In this document: positions 22,971-33,108 of the stretch, one piece after another
Layout of the letters: every line of letters begins with the position of its first letter
Numbering within the stretch: the stretch's first letter is position 1
Assembly: GCA_018806915.1 (NCBI GenBank)
Contig: JAGKQI010000073.1
Location: 124,001-188,000, forward strand
Direction: 5' to 3'
Length of the DNA stretch: 64,000 bases
DNA from: Phytophthora colocasiae
Taxonomy: Eukaryota; Oomycota; Peronosporomycetes; Peronosporales; Peronosporaceae
Program-made: the position numbers and the translations under genes
The notes under the pieces: generated by a model
Seen by the model: only the letters and a program-made list of their open reading frames with translations
The model's database searches: none
Told to the model about the DNA's origin: nothing

Positions 22971-25900
22971 ATGGAATTGGATGAAGGAGGAAACGCTAGT
23001 GGAGACATGGGCAAGCCTTTCTTCGGCGGGGGGGACCTCTTCCGCCTTATGAAACTCGTTCGAGAGACCCAGTGCGAGATGGAAGTCGTGAAGCCCGTGC
23101 TGGATGAGTTGGAGGTCATGCGTCTGTGCTGCAGCTTCGGAATGATGCCGTCGGTGAATCCAAGAGACTTCGACTTTGATATTCTGAGTGCAAGGGAGTT
23201 CGATGACGACTTCGTTCGTTTCCTTCGATACGAGCTGCTCGGCGGAAATTCATGTGGGGGGAACGTGAAAATGAAGGGGATATTCGGCAAACAAGCTCAA
23301 GTTGCCAGTGCTTTAGTGGAAATGGATGCGTGTGCAGCTGATACCGTCTCATTGCTCACTCCAGCGAACGAAGGGGTGTATTGTGTGAAGGTCAATCCGA
23401 AAGATACAGTAGAAGGTGGAGATGAGAAGAGTTCTGGCTTGGTCATGTTCGCTTGGATTCGTGACGAGCTGTTTGAGACGCAAGAACTTCGTGGCACGCC
23501 AGCTTTCTTACTACGCTTTCTGACAGGGTTAACTCCGGATGTTATCTGCTGCACTGCACCGTCAGATCTAACGCAGATCACAGATGCTATGGCGACATCG
23601 GATGAGCAATATTACGACGAGTTGTCTTCATATTCGGTCTCTTTCCAGATTGAGAAGCAAGAGGATCAACCCGACAGTACAAAATGTGTGGGGGTGTCTT
23701 CTATCGATTTGAAGACACTTCCAGAAGACTGCTCCGATGTGTGTCTTCTGAAAGGAAGCTACCCTGCTCTTGCTTACACGAAAACCATGAGCACGGCGAT
23801 CCGCACTGGTACATTCCAGCACACATTTCACCCCAATATGGCACAGTCTTTTCCGCAGTGGCTAAAAGCTGAATCGCAGTCCTACCGGGTTGATTTGAAC
23901 CAAGGGATTGTTAAAGCGGTTAAACTCTGTCGAAACATTCTGAAGGAGTTTGATATGTGGAACGAGGAAGAAATCAACGCTTCCCTGGAGGCTCACGAAA
24001 AGAAAGCTCAAGAAGAGTTCGACGTAGCGTTTCATTTACTGAAGGACGACATCTCAAAACAGAGAGCGGTTGTGCATCAGGTGTCCAATGAGCTGTTTCA
24101 ACTTAGCGCGCAAGAGACATCAGAAGAAGTCTCGGACACCGCGTTGCTAGATGCCATGTCAATTTACGCTTCGTTTCAAGAGTGGGTCAAGGTCACGTGC
24201 TTGTGGGGTATCGATAAGAAAATTCAGTCGGCTTTAGATACTCCTATTCGCTTAAGAGAAGTGGAGAAGAAACTGTTCAAGCTCTACACTAGTGGTGGCG
24301 GCGATGGAAATCTGAAAACGTTGGTGGAAATGTGTTGCACCAGTACAAAATCGGAAGTCGTGAAAAGAATTAAGCGAAACACGCCCAAACCGCATGCTGA
24401 GAAGACAGCTGAAGTTGATGAAGCCCCTCCGAAAACGTGGGAGGCGTTCTTGGGGGTGGTATCCGAACCGTTGAGTAACTTACGCACGAAATGGTGGCTA
24501 GCTGTGGAAAGTGTTTTTGCTGCGGCAACGCAGGTAAAGCGCAAAGAATTGGAGCGGAAGCAAAAGGATGCCAAGAGTGTTTGGTATGACAGTGAGAAGA
24601 AGATTCTCGAAACTAAACTTATCGAACTGCGAAAGATCCTGATCTCGAAAGAGGGATTACAGATAACTGTCACCGCAAACACTTCACGCGGTAGGGGTAT
24701 CGTTTTTTGCAAGGGAGTACGGGAGACACATGCCCCACCTACGGCGTTCAAGGATATCGTGAAGTTGAATACTTCAAACAAAACCAAGGCTGGACAGCAC
24801 GAGGAATTTTTGGGTCGTCTTCTTCTACCCCCAAACGAAAGTCATGTGGCAATGTTTACAGTGAAGGTGCGTTCGGTTGTGCAAATTTGCACGAGCAATC
24901 ACCGCATGTGTGCCAGGTTCGTCTACTTCCCTCCCACCACTAACTCCCATAACCAACCTCGGCCGAACGAAACAATCGTCCGCAGTTGGGGGAAAGTTGC
25001 TTCCCATTGTGACTACGATGCCCGAAACCGAATTTTGACTTTCCTATCCGAAGACTCAGTGGGGATCTACAGATTTGATGAGTCGTTCAAAACGATGGAG
25101 ATGATGAAAAACGTTGATTTGGGTGTCCGCTCAACGCTGACGGAGCCCCCATTCACCGATGTGTTGCTGCTGGACAGCAGAGTATACATTACGGACTCGA
25201 GTGGTTGCTCACAGGGTATTGATATTCACAACGACCAAACTTCTAACGCCATGAGTGTCCACGATGGTGCTGAAGCAACAGGTGCTTGCAGCCGAATGAT
25301 GGAACTAGCAGATAACTTAGCGATTGGCGTTGTAGCATGTGTGGCAAGCAGTGACGGGTCATTTAATGGAGTGCTGGAGTGTGTTTCTCGTGATGACCAC
25401 CGCCATTTGCCTGCTTTGCCTTTTGAGATGAAGTTTCTAACGGATCGAGTAAGCGTTCAATGTGTTGGCGACAAGGTGCTAGTGCTAGACCCCTTAGCGC
25501 AAAGAGTTTATGTGTTCTCTATCCAAGTGACTGTGCGAAGTGACTCCTACCGGATGCGGCAGTCGAACATGAGTGGGGGTAATCCTTCCGATCTTGAAAC
25601 AAGTAACGCAGACTGTCCCCGCAAACAGCATTGGATGTACGCGTTGTACCACGCGTTCGAGAAATTTCCTGTGCGTGGCCTACTAGATCCAGGGCTACCA
25701 CCACCTATATCCATTGCTATTGCGTGCCCTGGCGTCGAGGATATGAACGCTGCTCTTGTGCAATATCACGACTACCTGTCGCTTCTTATGAGCGATCTGA
25801 TGGCGCTCAACAAGCCATTGCACGGACTCGATCTAACCAGTGGCCTTACTGTTCAAAGGTCGTTGGCTGGGATTGGCATGGCGTCGAAGCCGTTGAAGAG

Positions 25901-28900
25901 CTTCTTGCAAACGTTGATCACCTTCTTGCCGGTTCAGATTTGTCGCGCCGAGGCGAATGCACTGACAGTGTTGCATGATGGTATGGATCCTTCTCTTGAA
26001 CCAGAAGAAGATATGCAGACTTGGGGGGCAGCGGATATTGCCGAGTCCATTCGATTTGGACTTCTTTCTCCACTTCTATCTGCTTGGCGAGGTCGATGTG
26101 TCGTTGTTACCTCGATGGGGAAGCAGTCTACAGGAAAGAGCTACTTCCTAAATCATTTGACTGGGTCATCGTTTGCGATCGCTGGCAACCGCTGTACGGA
26201 TGGCGCATGGATGACTCTGCGCATCATCAACGATGTGTTGCTTGTCGTGCTGGACTTCGAAGGCCTTGGCTCGTTCGAGCGTACGGATCAAGAAGACGTG
26301 TTCTTGTCGGTACTGAATGCCTCTCTATCGATGTTTACGATCTTTCGTATGGAAATGCGCTTTGATAAGGATATCGACAGTCTGTTTGCCAAGTTTCAAA
26401 AGGGAATCAACTTACTGAAGAATGATGATCGCCTTTTCCAGGGGGCTCTCTATATGAGCGTGAAGGATGTCAATCCGAACGACCGTCATGGTGTACTGTC
26501 GGAATTCCAGCGCAAACTCCAAAACTTAGTGACCGCCAATCGTGACAAGAATTTCGTCACGGAAATGTACTCTGGAGATCTGAAGATCAACTGTTCCCCA
26601 CCTTTGGGAACTTTTGGCTACTATGAATCGCTGCGCCATGCTCGGCAATTAATCGAGAAACTCATCAGCGATCCAGATGCGTCACGTGGTTTCAAGAACG
26701 GGAATTCTCTCCATGACTGCATTCGTTTGGTACTAGCAAAAATTTCCATCCTGGATTGGACTGCTGTTGATGAAAGTTCCCAGCGACTGGAGATGAATGA
26801 CCTTCAGCGAAAGATGCCTGGTGCAATTCGTACTGGATGTCTTATTCCCATCGATGGGCAACTGAAAAATGAAATTATACCACGGAGCCTGAAGGATCCA
26901 CTTCTTCACGATGAGAGCAATGTGTGGATGTTGCAATTGGAACAACTAAGCCGCGACTACCCCGAGCTGGCGGAAAGCTGGGCAAAAGTTAACCAAGAAG
27001 TGCCTCTGAATGCAATGGACGACGAGGACATTGATTTTGGTCCGTCAGCCTGCTTTGAAGTCGACTGTGAAAAGGATTACGTCCACTCGACTCTGCTCAG
27101 CCTCTTCCAGCATTATTTGGAGCAAATTTTGAAGGGCCCATTGGAGAAAATTGTGGAGAAGGACTACGAAAACTTCGATGCTCTGTTGTCGTTTCTGGTG
27201 TGTCGTCGTAAGGCGAAAGTGACGTTGTGGGTGAAGCAGTTCTTGGGGGCTGATCGGTTCCTGGACGAGTGGGAGCAACTTGAGCAGACGTATCTTCTTC
27301 CGTTCGAAGCAGTGTTTAAGCGATGTGTGCACGCGTGCTCCGACTGCCAACTCCAGTGCTTGCGGTCAGTGTACCACTCGTTCGACGACGAGCACGATTG
27401 CGGTATGGGTCACGTGTGCCGAGGTCTTTGTGAGTACTGCATGCAGAAATATGAATCTGGGAAAGAGTTACCGCGCTGTGTTGGGAAGGCTGGGCACGAA
27501 GGAAAATGTGATTGTGTGAAAGGAGATCACACCTGTGGAGCTGAGTGCAGCCTGATCGGTGCTTCTAACTGTGGAGGGATCTGTGTCTTGATTGGTGGGC
27601 ATGATGGAGACCATCGTTGCTCTGTGAAGCAACATGCGTGCGGTGCAGCATGCAGTGCAACGAACTGCCGTGGGAAATGCATCCTAAACCGAGAGCACAA
27701 GCACACTGTGCACAAGTGCGCCGAAACGCAGTGCAAGCATGTGTGCGAGATGGAATACTGCAAGGAATGGTGCAGTGCTGCCAATCACTTCCACGATCAA
27801 CCTGAAATGGGGAAGAAATTTAATGCGGAGAATGGTCAGATCCTTACCAAAGACGCACTGATCAATGGGGAGATCGTTCACCTGTGTAATTCACGTCACG
27901 TATGCACTGCCACTTGCGAAATGGAAGGTATCTGCTCGAAGGGTGTTCAAGTCTCCACCGGTAAGTTCACAGGTTCTCGTGATACGTTTGAGTTCGAGCT
28001 CAAGCAGATGGTTGGCGTCCGTAACAAGTGTGCTATCGTGCTTCAACCTGGCAAGACGAACCATGCTGAAGCTCCTCATTCGTGTGTGAAGGTGCAAAAT
28101 GGAGTCAAAACTGTCCACGGATGTGGCGTGAAGTGTGCAGCTTGCGAGTATTACTGTGACAAGCCTGTTGGACACGAAGATGAACACTCGGCAGCGCATG
28201 GAAACATGCGTAATATGCGTTTTATTGCGGAGGATAAGGTCATCGACTGGGAGGGCCACAAGTATGCCCAAGGCGAGAAAGGAATTGCTGAAATGTGCAA
28301 CATGTACTGCTCTTCTGCCGGACGAGGCCACGTTCACTACTTGAAGTGCGACCAGAGAACTCCATCCACTTGTGTGTACAATGGCTTGAACGACCAGCGT
28401 CGTCACTGCACGACGAAGGTGGAGCCACACCCACCGCACGAGATTGACGAGCTACTGCACGAGAAGTACTGGAAGACGATCGGATGGGAAGACCCTTGTC
28501 GCTCTGGAGCGGAACGTGTTTCATTCGGCAAGTGCCCGTACATGTGTGACGCACCGGAGCACAAAGCTGAAGGAAAAGCTCCATCCTACTGCGACCTCGA
28601 CGTCTGGCATCATCCTGTTGCTGCACCGCCAGGGGACGAGCGTAGTCGCTTCTCGTACGTCAGTGGTCACCGTTTCGCCTGCTCGCATGCTTCCACGACA
28701 GGGATTCTCCACCACATCTTCGTGTTGGACTGCTCCGGATCGATGCGAGGACGCCCGTGGTTTACGCTAATGAAAGGCGTACGCAAGTACCTGCAAAGCC
28801 GTATTGCAAGTGGTGCGCTGCAAGACATCGTGTCTGCTGTTACCTTTGGAAATGAAGGCAACATTGTGTATGAACGAATGCCAATTCTCCATGTTGTGAA

Positions 28901-29273
28901 GCGCTTCATCACCTTCGGCGGGGGTGGAACGTTCTACTCGAACGGCTTGAGCCTAGCGAGTGCGATCATCTCTCGAACCAACCTCAAAGTGTACAAGCCC
29001 GCGATGGTTTTCTTCACGGATGGACGTCCTGCCGATAAGAAGAAGGGATTGAAGTTGGCCACGGACATTCGAGAGCGCTACTCGATGTGTGGGTTGCGGT
29101 CGTTCGTGGTAGGTTACGGTCGATCCAGTGAATTGGGACTGGAGGAGCTTGCAGAGAAGCTTGGAGGGACTGTGCACGAGGCACTTACGACGACGGATCT
29201 GGGAGAAACTTTCCATTCAATCTCCATGTCATTGGGAGCTCGTGCGGGACTCATTCACTCCAGCACTGGTTGA
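22971..29273 (+). CDS. GBP-like GTPase / Cys-rich / VWA protein (2100 aa)
   Basis: A single exon from the ATG at 22971; the frame is open back to the VPS13 stop at 22853. Residues 1-1000 are novel, helical, then with beta-propeller-like strands near 650-880. A GB1/RHD3-type GTPase follows: P-loop GKQSTGKS at 1050-1057, DFEGLGS near 1095, and an SVKDVN where guanylate-binding proteins carry RD. Residues about 1452-1874 hold dozens of Cys/His in repeating CxxxC and HxxxxH patterns (CGAACSATNCRGKC), likely zinc-binding. A von Willebrand A domain ends the protein (about 1914-2090), with MIDAS elements DCSGSM, GGGGT and FFTDG. In animals GBPs are large self-assembling GTPases of innate immunity, so an analogous membrane or defence role is conceivable but is inference only. 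The gap to VPS13B is only 117 bp. Confidence 0.9.
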   Translation: MELDEGGNASGDMGKPFFGGGDLFRLMKLVRETQCEMEVVKPVLDELEVMRLCCSFGMMPSVNPRDFDFDILSAREFDDDFVRFLRYELLGGNSCGGNVKMKGIFGKQAQVASALVEMDACAADTVSLLTPANEGVYCVKVNPKDTVEGGDEKSSGLVMFAWIRDELFETQELRGTPAFLLRFLTGLTPDVICCTAPSDLTQITDAMATSDEQYYDELSSYSVSFQIEKQEDQPDSTKCVGVSSIDLKTLPEDCSDVCLLKGSYPALAYTKTMSTAIRTGTFQHTFHPNMAQSFPQWLKAESQSYRVDLNQGIVKAVKLCRNILKEFDMWNEEEINASLEAHEKKAQEEFDVAFHLLKDDISKQRAVVHQVSNELFQLSAQETSEEVSDTALLDAMSIYASFQEWVKVTCLWGIDKKIQSALDTPIRLREVEKKLFKLYTSGGGDGNLKTLVEMCCTSTKSEVVKRIKRNTPKPHAEKTAEVDEAPPKTWEAFLGVVSEPLSNLRTKWWLAVESVFAAATQVKRKELERKQKDAKSVWYDSEKKILETKLIELRKILISKEGLQITVTANTSRGRGIVFCKGVRETHAPPTAFKDIVKLNTSNKTKAGQHEEFLGRLLLPPNESHVAMFTVKVRSVVQICTSNHRMCARFVYFPPTTNSHNQPRPNETIVRSWGKVASHCDYDARNRILTFLSEDSVGIYRFDESFKTMEMMKNVDLGVRSTLTEPPFTDVLLLDSRVYITDSSGCSQGIDIHNDQTSNAMSVHDGAEATGACSRMMELADNLAIGVVACVASSDGSFNGVLECVSRDDHRHLPALPFEMKFLTDRVSVQCVGDKVLVLDPLAQRVYVFSIQVTVRSDSYRMRQSNMSGGNPSDLETSNADCPRKQHWMYALYHAFEKFPVRGLLDPGLPPPISIAIACPGVEDMNAALVQYHDYLSLLMSDLMALNKPLHGLDLTSGLTVQRSLAGIGMASKPLKSFLQTLITFLPVQICRAEANALTVLHDGMDPSLEPEEDMQTWGAADIAESIRFGLLSPLLSAWRGRCVVVTSMGKQSTGKSYFLNHLTGSSFAIAGNRCTDGAWMTLRIINDVLLVVLDFEGLGSFERTDQEDVFLSVLNASLSMFTIFRMEMRFDKDIDSLFAKFQKGINLLKNDDRLFQGALYMSVKDVNPNDRHGVLSEFQRKLQNLVTANRDKNFVTEMYSGDLKINCSPPLGTFGYYESLRHARQLIEKLISDPDASRGFKNGNSLHDCIRLVLAKISILDWTAVDESSQRLEMNDLQRKMPGAIRTGCLIPIDGQLKNEIIPRSLKDPLLHDESNVWMLQLEQLSRDYPELAESWAKVNQEVPLNAMDDEDIDFGPSACFEVDCEKDYVHSTLLSLFQHYLEQILKGPLEKIVEKDYENFDALLSFLVCRRKAKVTLWVKQFLGADRFLDEWEQLEQTYLLPFEAVFKRCVHACSDCQLQCLRSVYHSFDDEHDCGMGHVCRGLCEYCMQKYESGKELPRCVGKAGHEGKCDCVKGDHTCGAECSLIGASNCGGICVLIGGHDGDHRCSVKQHACGAACSATNCRGKCILNREHKHTVHKCAETQCKHVCEMEYCKEWCSAANHFHDQPEMGKKFNAENGQILTKDALINGEIVHLCNSRHVCTATCEMEGICSKGVQVSTGKFTGSRDTFEFELKQMVGVRNKCAIVLQPGKTNHAEAPHSCVKVQNGVKTVHGCGVKCAACEYYCDKPVGHEDEHSAAHGNMRNMRFIAEDKVIDWEGHKYAQGEKGIAEMCNMYCSSAGRGHVHYLKCDQRTPSTCVYNGLNDQRRHCTTKVEPHPPHEIDELLHEKYWKTIGWEDPCRSGAERVSFGKCPYMCDAPEHKAEGKAPSYCDLDVWHHPVAAPPGDERSRFSYVSGHRFACSHASTTGILHHIFVLDCSGSMRGRPWFTLMKGVRKYLQSRIASGALQDIVSAVTFGNEGNIVYERMPILHVVKRFITFGGGGTFYSNGLSLASAIISRTNLKVYKPAMVFFTDGRPADKKKGLKLATDIRERYSMCGLRSFVVGYGRSSELGLEELAEKLGGTVHEALTTTDLGETFHSISMSLGARAGLIHSSTG

Positions 29274-29528
29274 TGGATGCATGGTGGTTCAACCGAACAT
29301 CAAGCGTTAAACCAGGAACAAGAGGAGAGGCTTACCCACGCATTGACCTTCATTTGTTTGATAACAGCATCTCACTGATTAATATTTTGGTTGCTTAACA
29401 TGAAGTTGAAGTTGTTACGTTTTAACAGCTTTTGCTGTTAAACCCGAATCCACTCGTCAAATGTATCTGTTCTTGTATTGTCTCCACTTTCCCGCCACAC
29501 TCTAATCAATCTAAAATCTGCTCTACAA

Positions 29529-30734
29529 ATGCTTTGGGTGGACAAGTATCGACCGACGTCGCTCTCGGAGCTGGACTTCCACCCGGAGGTGACGAAGCGT
29601 CTGTCCAACCTGTCGCAGTCGTCGGACCTCCCCCACCTGCTCGTGTACGGACCGTCGGGCGCCGGTAAGAAGACGCGTATTATGGCTTTATTACGCTCTT
29701 TGTACGGCGACGGAGCGCTCAAAGTGCGTCTGGAGCACAAGTCGTTCAAGGTCCCTAACCGCAGCACCAAAGTGGAGATCACTACGGTAGCCAGCAACTT
29801 CCACATCGAGATGAACCCATCGGATGTGGGCAATAACGACCGCCTCGTAGTGCAGGAAGTGCTCAAGGAGATCGCCCAGTACCACTTGGCAGACACCAAC
29901 GCCCGCAGACCTTTCAAGGTGGTGCTGTTAATGGAAGTGGACAGACTCAGCAAGAATGCACAGCACGCGCTACGTCGGACAATGGAGAAGTACACGGCTA
30001 CGTGTCGACTGGTGCTGTGTTGCAATAACCCGTCCAAGGTGATTGATCCACTACGTAGTCGTTGCTTGGGTGTACGAGTTGGAGCTCCAACGACGGACGA
30101 TATCTGTAACATCTTGCAGGGGGTTTGCACTAAGGAAGGACTCGACTACTGTGCTCCGTTGGGTCAAGATATCGCGGTCAAGAGTGAGCGCAACCTCCGA
30201 CGTGCATTGCTCATGCTTGAGACGTGTCGTGTGCAGAAGTGAGGAACTACTTACTGCTTACAGCTTAAGTGTTGCTGGAGATTTCGTACTGACTTTGTTG
30301 TGTGTGTGTTGCTGCTAGTTACCCGTTCTCTGATCACCAGCAGATCCAACTACCAGCCTGGGAAGAATACATTTGCAGTCTGGCCAAGGTGGTGCTACAG
30401 GAGCAGACCCCTGCAGGGTAAATGTCGTGTACTGTAGCTTTTTTGATGCAGCATATAGAGTTACTGACTTGTGTGCTGTTGCAGACTGCTGAAGGCACGT
30501 GAGATGATCTACGAGCTCATTTCCAACTGTGTCCCGTCCGAGGTTATCCTCAAAGTGCTGTGTCGCGAACTCATGAGCCGTCTGGACGATGATCTTAAGC
30601 ATGAACTGGTGCAGTGGGCGTCGTACTACGAGCACCGCATGCAGCGCGGGTCCAAGGACATTTTCCACTTCGAGGCCTTTTTGGCCAAGTTCATGACGCT
30701 TTACAAGAAGTTCCTGCTGGATCTGTACATGTAA
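29529..30734 (+). CDS. RFC3: Replication factor C subunit 3, three exons (352 aa)
   Basis: A small subunit of the RFC clamp loader, which opens PCNA and places it on primed DNA in the nucleus. Exons 29529-30238, 30319-30417 and 30485-30734 join in frame through GTGAGG and GTAAAT introns. The N-terminal AAA+ domain begins WVDKYRPTSLSELDFH and has Walker A GPSGAGKKT at residues 41-49. Walker B is degenerate (LLMEVDRL), which is usual for human RFC3/yeast Rfc5. The SRC arginine-finger motif (DPLRSRCLGVRV) follows. Exons 2 and 3 supply the helical collar (ELMSRLDDDLKHELVQWASYYEHRM). The length matches the family (about 350). The upstream gap from the GTPase/VWA gene is about 255 bp and AT-rich. 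Confidence 0.96.
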
Positions 30735-30847
30735 GCGACCTATTCCGAGCGATAACTAACGCAATAAAGCTCTCGCAATCCCTTCCAGTCGTCGTCCAGT
30801 TATGCACGTAGGCGTTGATTTGCCAGCCAGTCAGCAAGTGAGGGACT

Positions 30848-31938
30848 ATGTGGCAGGTGGCTGTGTTGAGTCGCTTCGAGGCGTTGCAGAGATTTCTATC
30901 GACTGATGACCAGGAACACGTCAAGTGCGCGTTATTTGGATCAGCTCAAGCCAATGCAGAGACCAACATAGACAAAGCTGACAGTTCTGGAGGCTCAGTG
31001 CATCTGGAACGGTCAGTAACAGAGACCTTGAGGCTTCTCCATTAAGCTCGTGCTAATAATTTATGTCAATTGCTGCTCAGATGGACCAAATGGAAGCTTC
31101 AAGACGACAAAATCGACCAACTGACGTCCACTGCTGGCACTGAAGCGGATGATGCACTGAAAGAGCTGGAGACGACTGTAACCAATCTGCGCTTCTTCGC
31201 TCGAGGCAAGCGAGGCGTCCTGTACGCTGGTGAAATGCGAGAAACCGATGAGCCAGTGGTGGCCAAACTGGCAGCAGATGCCACATCCGCTACGTCTGTA
31301 ACACTGGAGGCGAAATGGCTCCGAGTGGTGAACCGCATGGGCATTGGAGCGAAACTGGTCGACGCAGGCCACGGTTGGTTCCTGTGCGAACGTCTCGAAG
31401 GTCACAACGTGGTGGAGTTTCTAGGACAAGAAGACGAGATCACGACGCCAGCAAACGCCATGTGGGTCGTCCGGGAGATGTTGTGCCAGGTATGTTTGCC
31501 CCATGCTTCGCACCACGCTTGATACAGAGTTTTAACCCTTACTGAATGCTGTTGTAGTGCTTTGCCATGGACCTCATGGGAGTCAACAAGGAGGAGATGA
31601 CACATCCTCATCGCCACATTATCGTACACCGATCCACGCGCCAACCTCGTCGATGGCGATGCACATTTGTTGACTTTGAAAAGTGCTCGTCTACCAAGAA
31701 ACCCAAGAACGTCACACAGCTCTGCCAGGTACAGTTGTAGTAGACCTTCAGCCTTGACCAACTTATTCCTAACTCGCTCTGTATCTCCAAGTTCTTGAGC
31801 TCTCCGCGGATGGTTGCACTGCTAGCAAAGAAACGAGTCAACGTGGACATCCTCAAACTGCGGCAATTCACTAAACGTTACAAGCAGAACATTTCTCCAC
31901 AGACATTCGGCGATATCATGCACGTCTTCGGGCTCTAG
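30848..31938 (+). CDS. COG2112-type predicted Ser/Thr protein kinase, four exons (296 aa)
   Basis: Exons 30848-31011, 31081-31489, 31558-31728 and 31792-31938 keep one frame through GT-AG introns of 63-69 bp. The fold is a compact kinase. A glycine-loop segment (FARGKRGVLYAGEM) is followed by a lysine strand (PVVAKLA), a glutamate helix (EAKWLRVVNRMGIGAKL) and a hinge (FLCERLEGHNVV). A catalytic-loop region (HPHRHIIVHRS) and a metal-binding DFE (CTFVDFEKCSSTKKPKNVTQL) complete it. The order EAK..RFGIAPKL / THPHKHIIV / DFEKAS..KPRNVTSL is the pattern I associate with the archaeal COG2112 kinases. The substrate is unknown. The N-terminal 60 residues are non-conserved. It lies about 110 bp after RFC3 on the same strand. 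Confidence 0.75.
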
Positions 31939-32010
31939 CAGCCTTGAAGGAAAAACTATCAGTAAATACAGACTCTCACTTTCAGATTTGCCTCGCTTCG
32001 AACAGGTCTC

Positions 32011-32484
32011 ATGCCCACGCGCAACACTCGCTACTGGCGCAACTTCCTTGACAATCTGCTCTGCCCTGCAGATGTCTCGTACGACGGAGTGTTTGTCTTC
32101 GCGCCTTCCGGTCGCGTCGAGTATCGCGACGGCTGCTTCCGCTCTTCATCCAGCGACTCTCTGAGCGTGGACCCACTGCAATTTCTGGCCATTTTCCACC
32201 AACTCACGTGCCAGGCCATCCAGGAAGAACAGGAGGCCCAGCAGCCAGCAGCCAAACAGTACAAGACGCAGAGTGTGACGCCTGCTCTGAGACTGGGCGA
32301 CTGCGTGTTCCACGTGGTGTCTGCCACCTTCTCGAGCATCTGTGCGGTGGCCAGTGGCAAATCCCGCGGCCTCGTGGCCGAGAAACTCCCGTTCGGAGTG
32401 TTGGTGGTGGCCTTCTCCACGCCACTGAGGCTCGAGACGGTCTTTGAGCGCCTAGATCGCGCGTGTGCTGCCCTGCGGCATTGA
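32011..32484 (+). CDS. Conserved-looking small protein (157 aa), unrecognised
   Basis: A single exon from the ATG at 32011. It alternates hydrophobic strands and helices (VSYDGVFVFAPSGRVEYRDG, DCVFHVVSATFSSICAVASG, GVLVVAFSTPLRLETVFERLDRACAAL). That pattern is compatible with a small alpha/beta fold of the profilin or roadblock/longin kind, but I cannot assign it. A Gln/Glu/Ala-rich helix (IQEEQEAQQPAAKQ) sits in the middle. It starts about 70 bp after the kinase and its stop lies 34 bp before the ATG of the G-patch gene, so the promoter of one lies in or against the other. No signal peptide or membrane segment is seen. Codon use resembles neighbouring host genes. Confidence 0.65.
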   Translation: MPTRNTRYWRNFLDNLLCPADVSYDGVFVFAPSGRVEYRDGCFRSSSSDSLSVDPLQFLAIFHQLTCQAIQEEQEAQQPAAKQYKTQSVTPALRLGDCVFHVVSATFSSICAVASGKSRGLVAEKLPFGVLVVAFSTPLRLETVFERLDRACAALRH

Positions 32485-32518
32485 GACTTTTCCCAGCCAA
32501 TCATCAGACCGAGGAGAT

Positions 32519-33099
32519 ATGTACTTCTGCGCCGCCTGCGACGTCTACGTGAAGGACTCGAGCGCTGCTCAGCATGACCAGACGATGGCTCACATGCTGT
32601 CGAGCTCCAAAGGGGTATCAATGCGCAAAGGTATGGACAATTTATTGGAGTTAAAAGACTTTGTGACTGATGTTGACTGTGTTGCATTGCAGTGTGGTTA
32701 CCGGAGACGAATCGTGGCTATCAAATGCTCAAGTCCATGGGCTGGCAGGAGAACGGAGGGCTTGGGCCTGCTGGAAAGGGAAAAGTGACTCCTATAGCTA
32801 CGGCCTTCAAGACGGACAGAGCTGGAGTTGGGCTACAGTCTACTGCCAACCAAGCGAGAGTTACGCACTTCCCTCCACACGACGAGGAACAGGCCAGAAT
32901 GGCGCTGGATGGACGTAGTGAAGCGCAGCGATTGCAGGACAGACTCGCCAGGAAACGGAAGCAGGAACAACAACATCCAGTTGGGCTCTCGAAAGCACAA
33001 AGGAAGCAGCAGAAGCAGAGGGAGCAGCGACGGGATCGATCTATTGCCAATGAACTCTATTCGGAAGGCTTGGAAGGCTACGAGGAGTTTCTGCAGTGA
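32519..33099 (+). CDS. GPANK1-like zinc-finger / G-patch protein, two exons (172 aa)
   Basis: Exons 32519-32630 and 32693-33099 (62-bp GTATGG...TGCAG intron). Residues 1-30 form a C2H2-like finger (YFCAACDVYVKDSSAAQHDQ...H). Exon 2 opens with a G-patch (NRGYQMLKSMGWQENGGLG, GKVTPIATAFKTDRAGVG), followed by a basic, Gln/Lys/Arg-rich helix. G-patch motifs activate DEAH-box RNA helicases, so a nuclear RNA-processing role is likely. The pairing of finger and G-patch with the KTDRAGVG ending resembles human GPANK1/ZNF proteins, without the ankyrin repeats. Its stop is 9 bp from the stop of the convergent hydrolase gene. Confidence 0.8.
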
Positions 33100-33108
33100 G
33101 TTGTCTTA

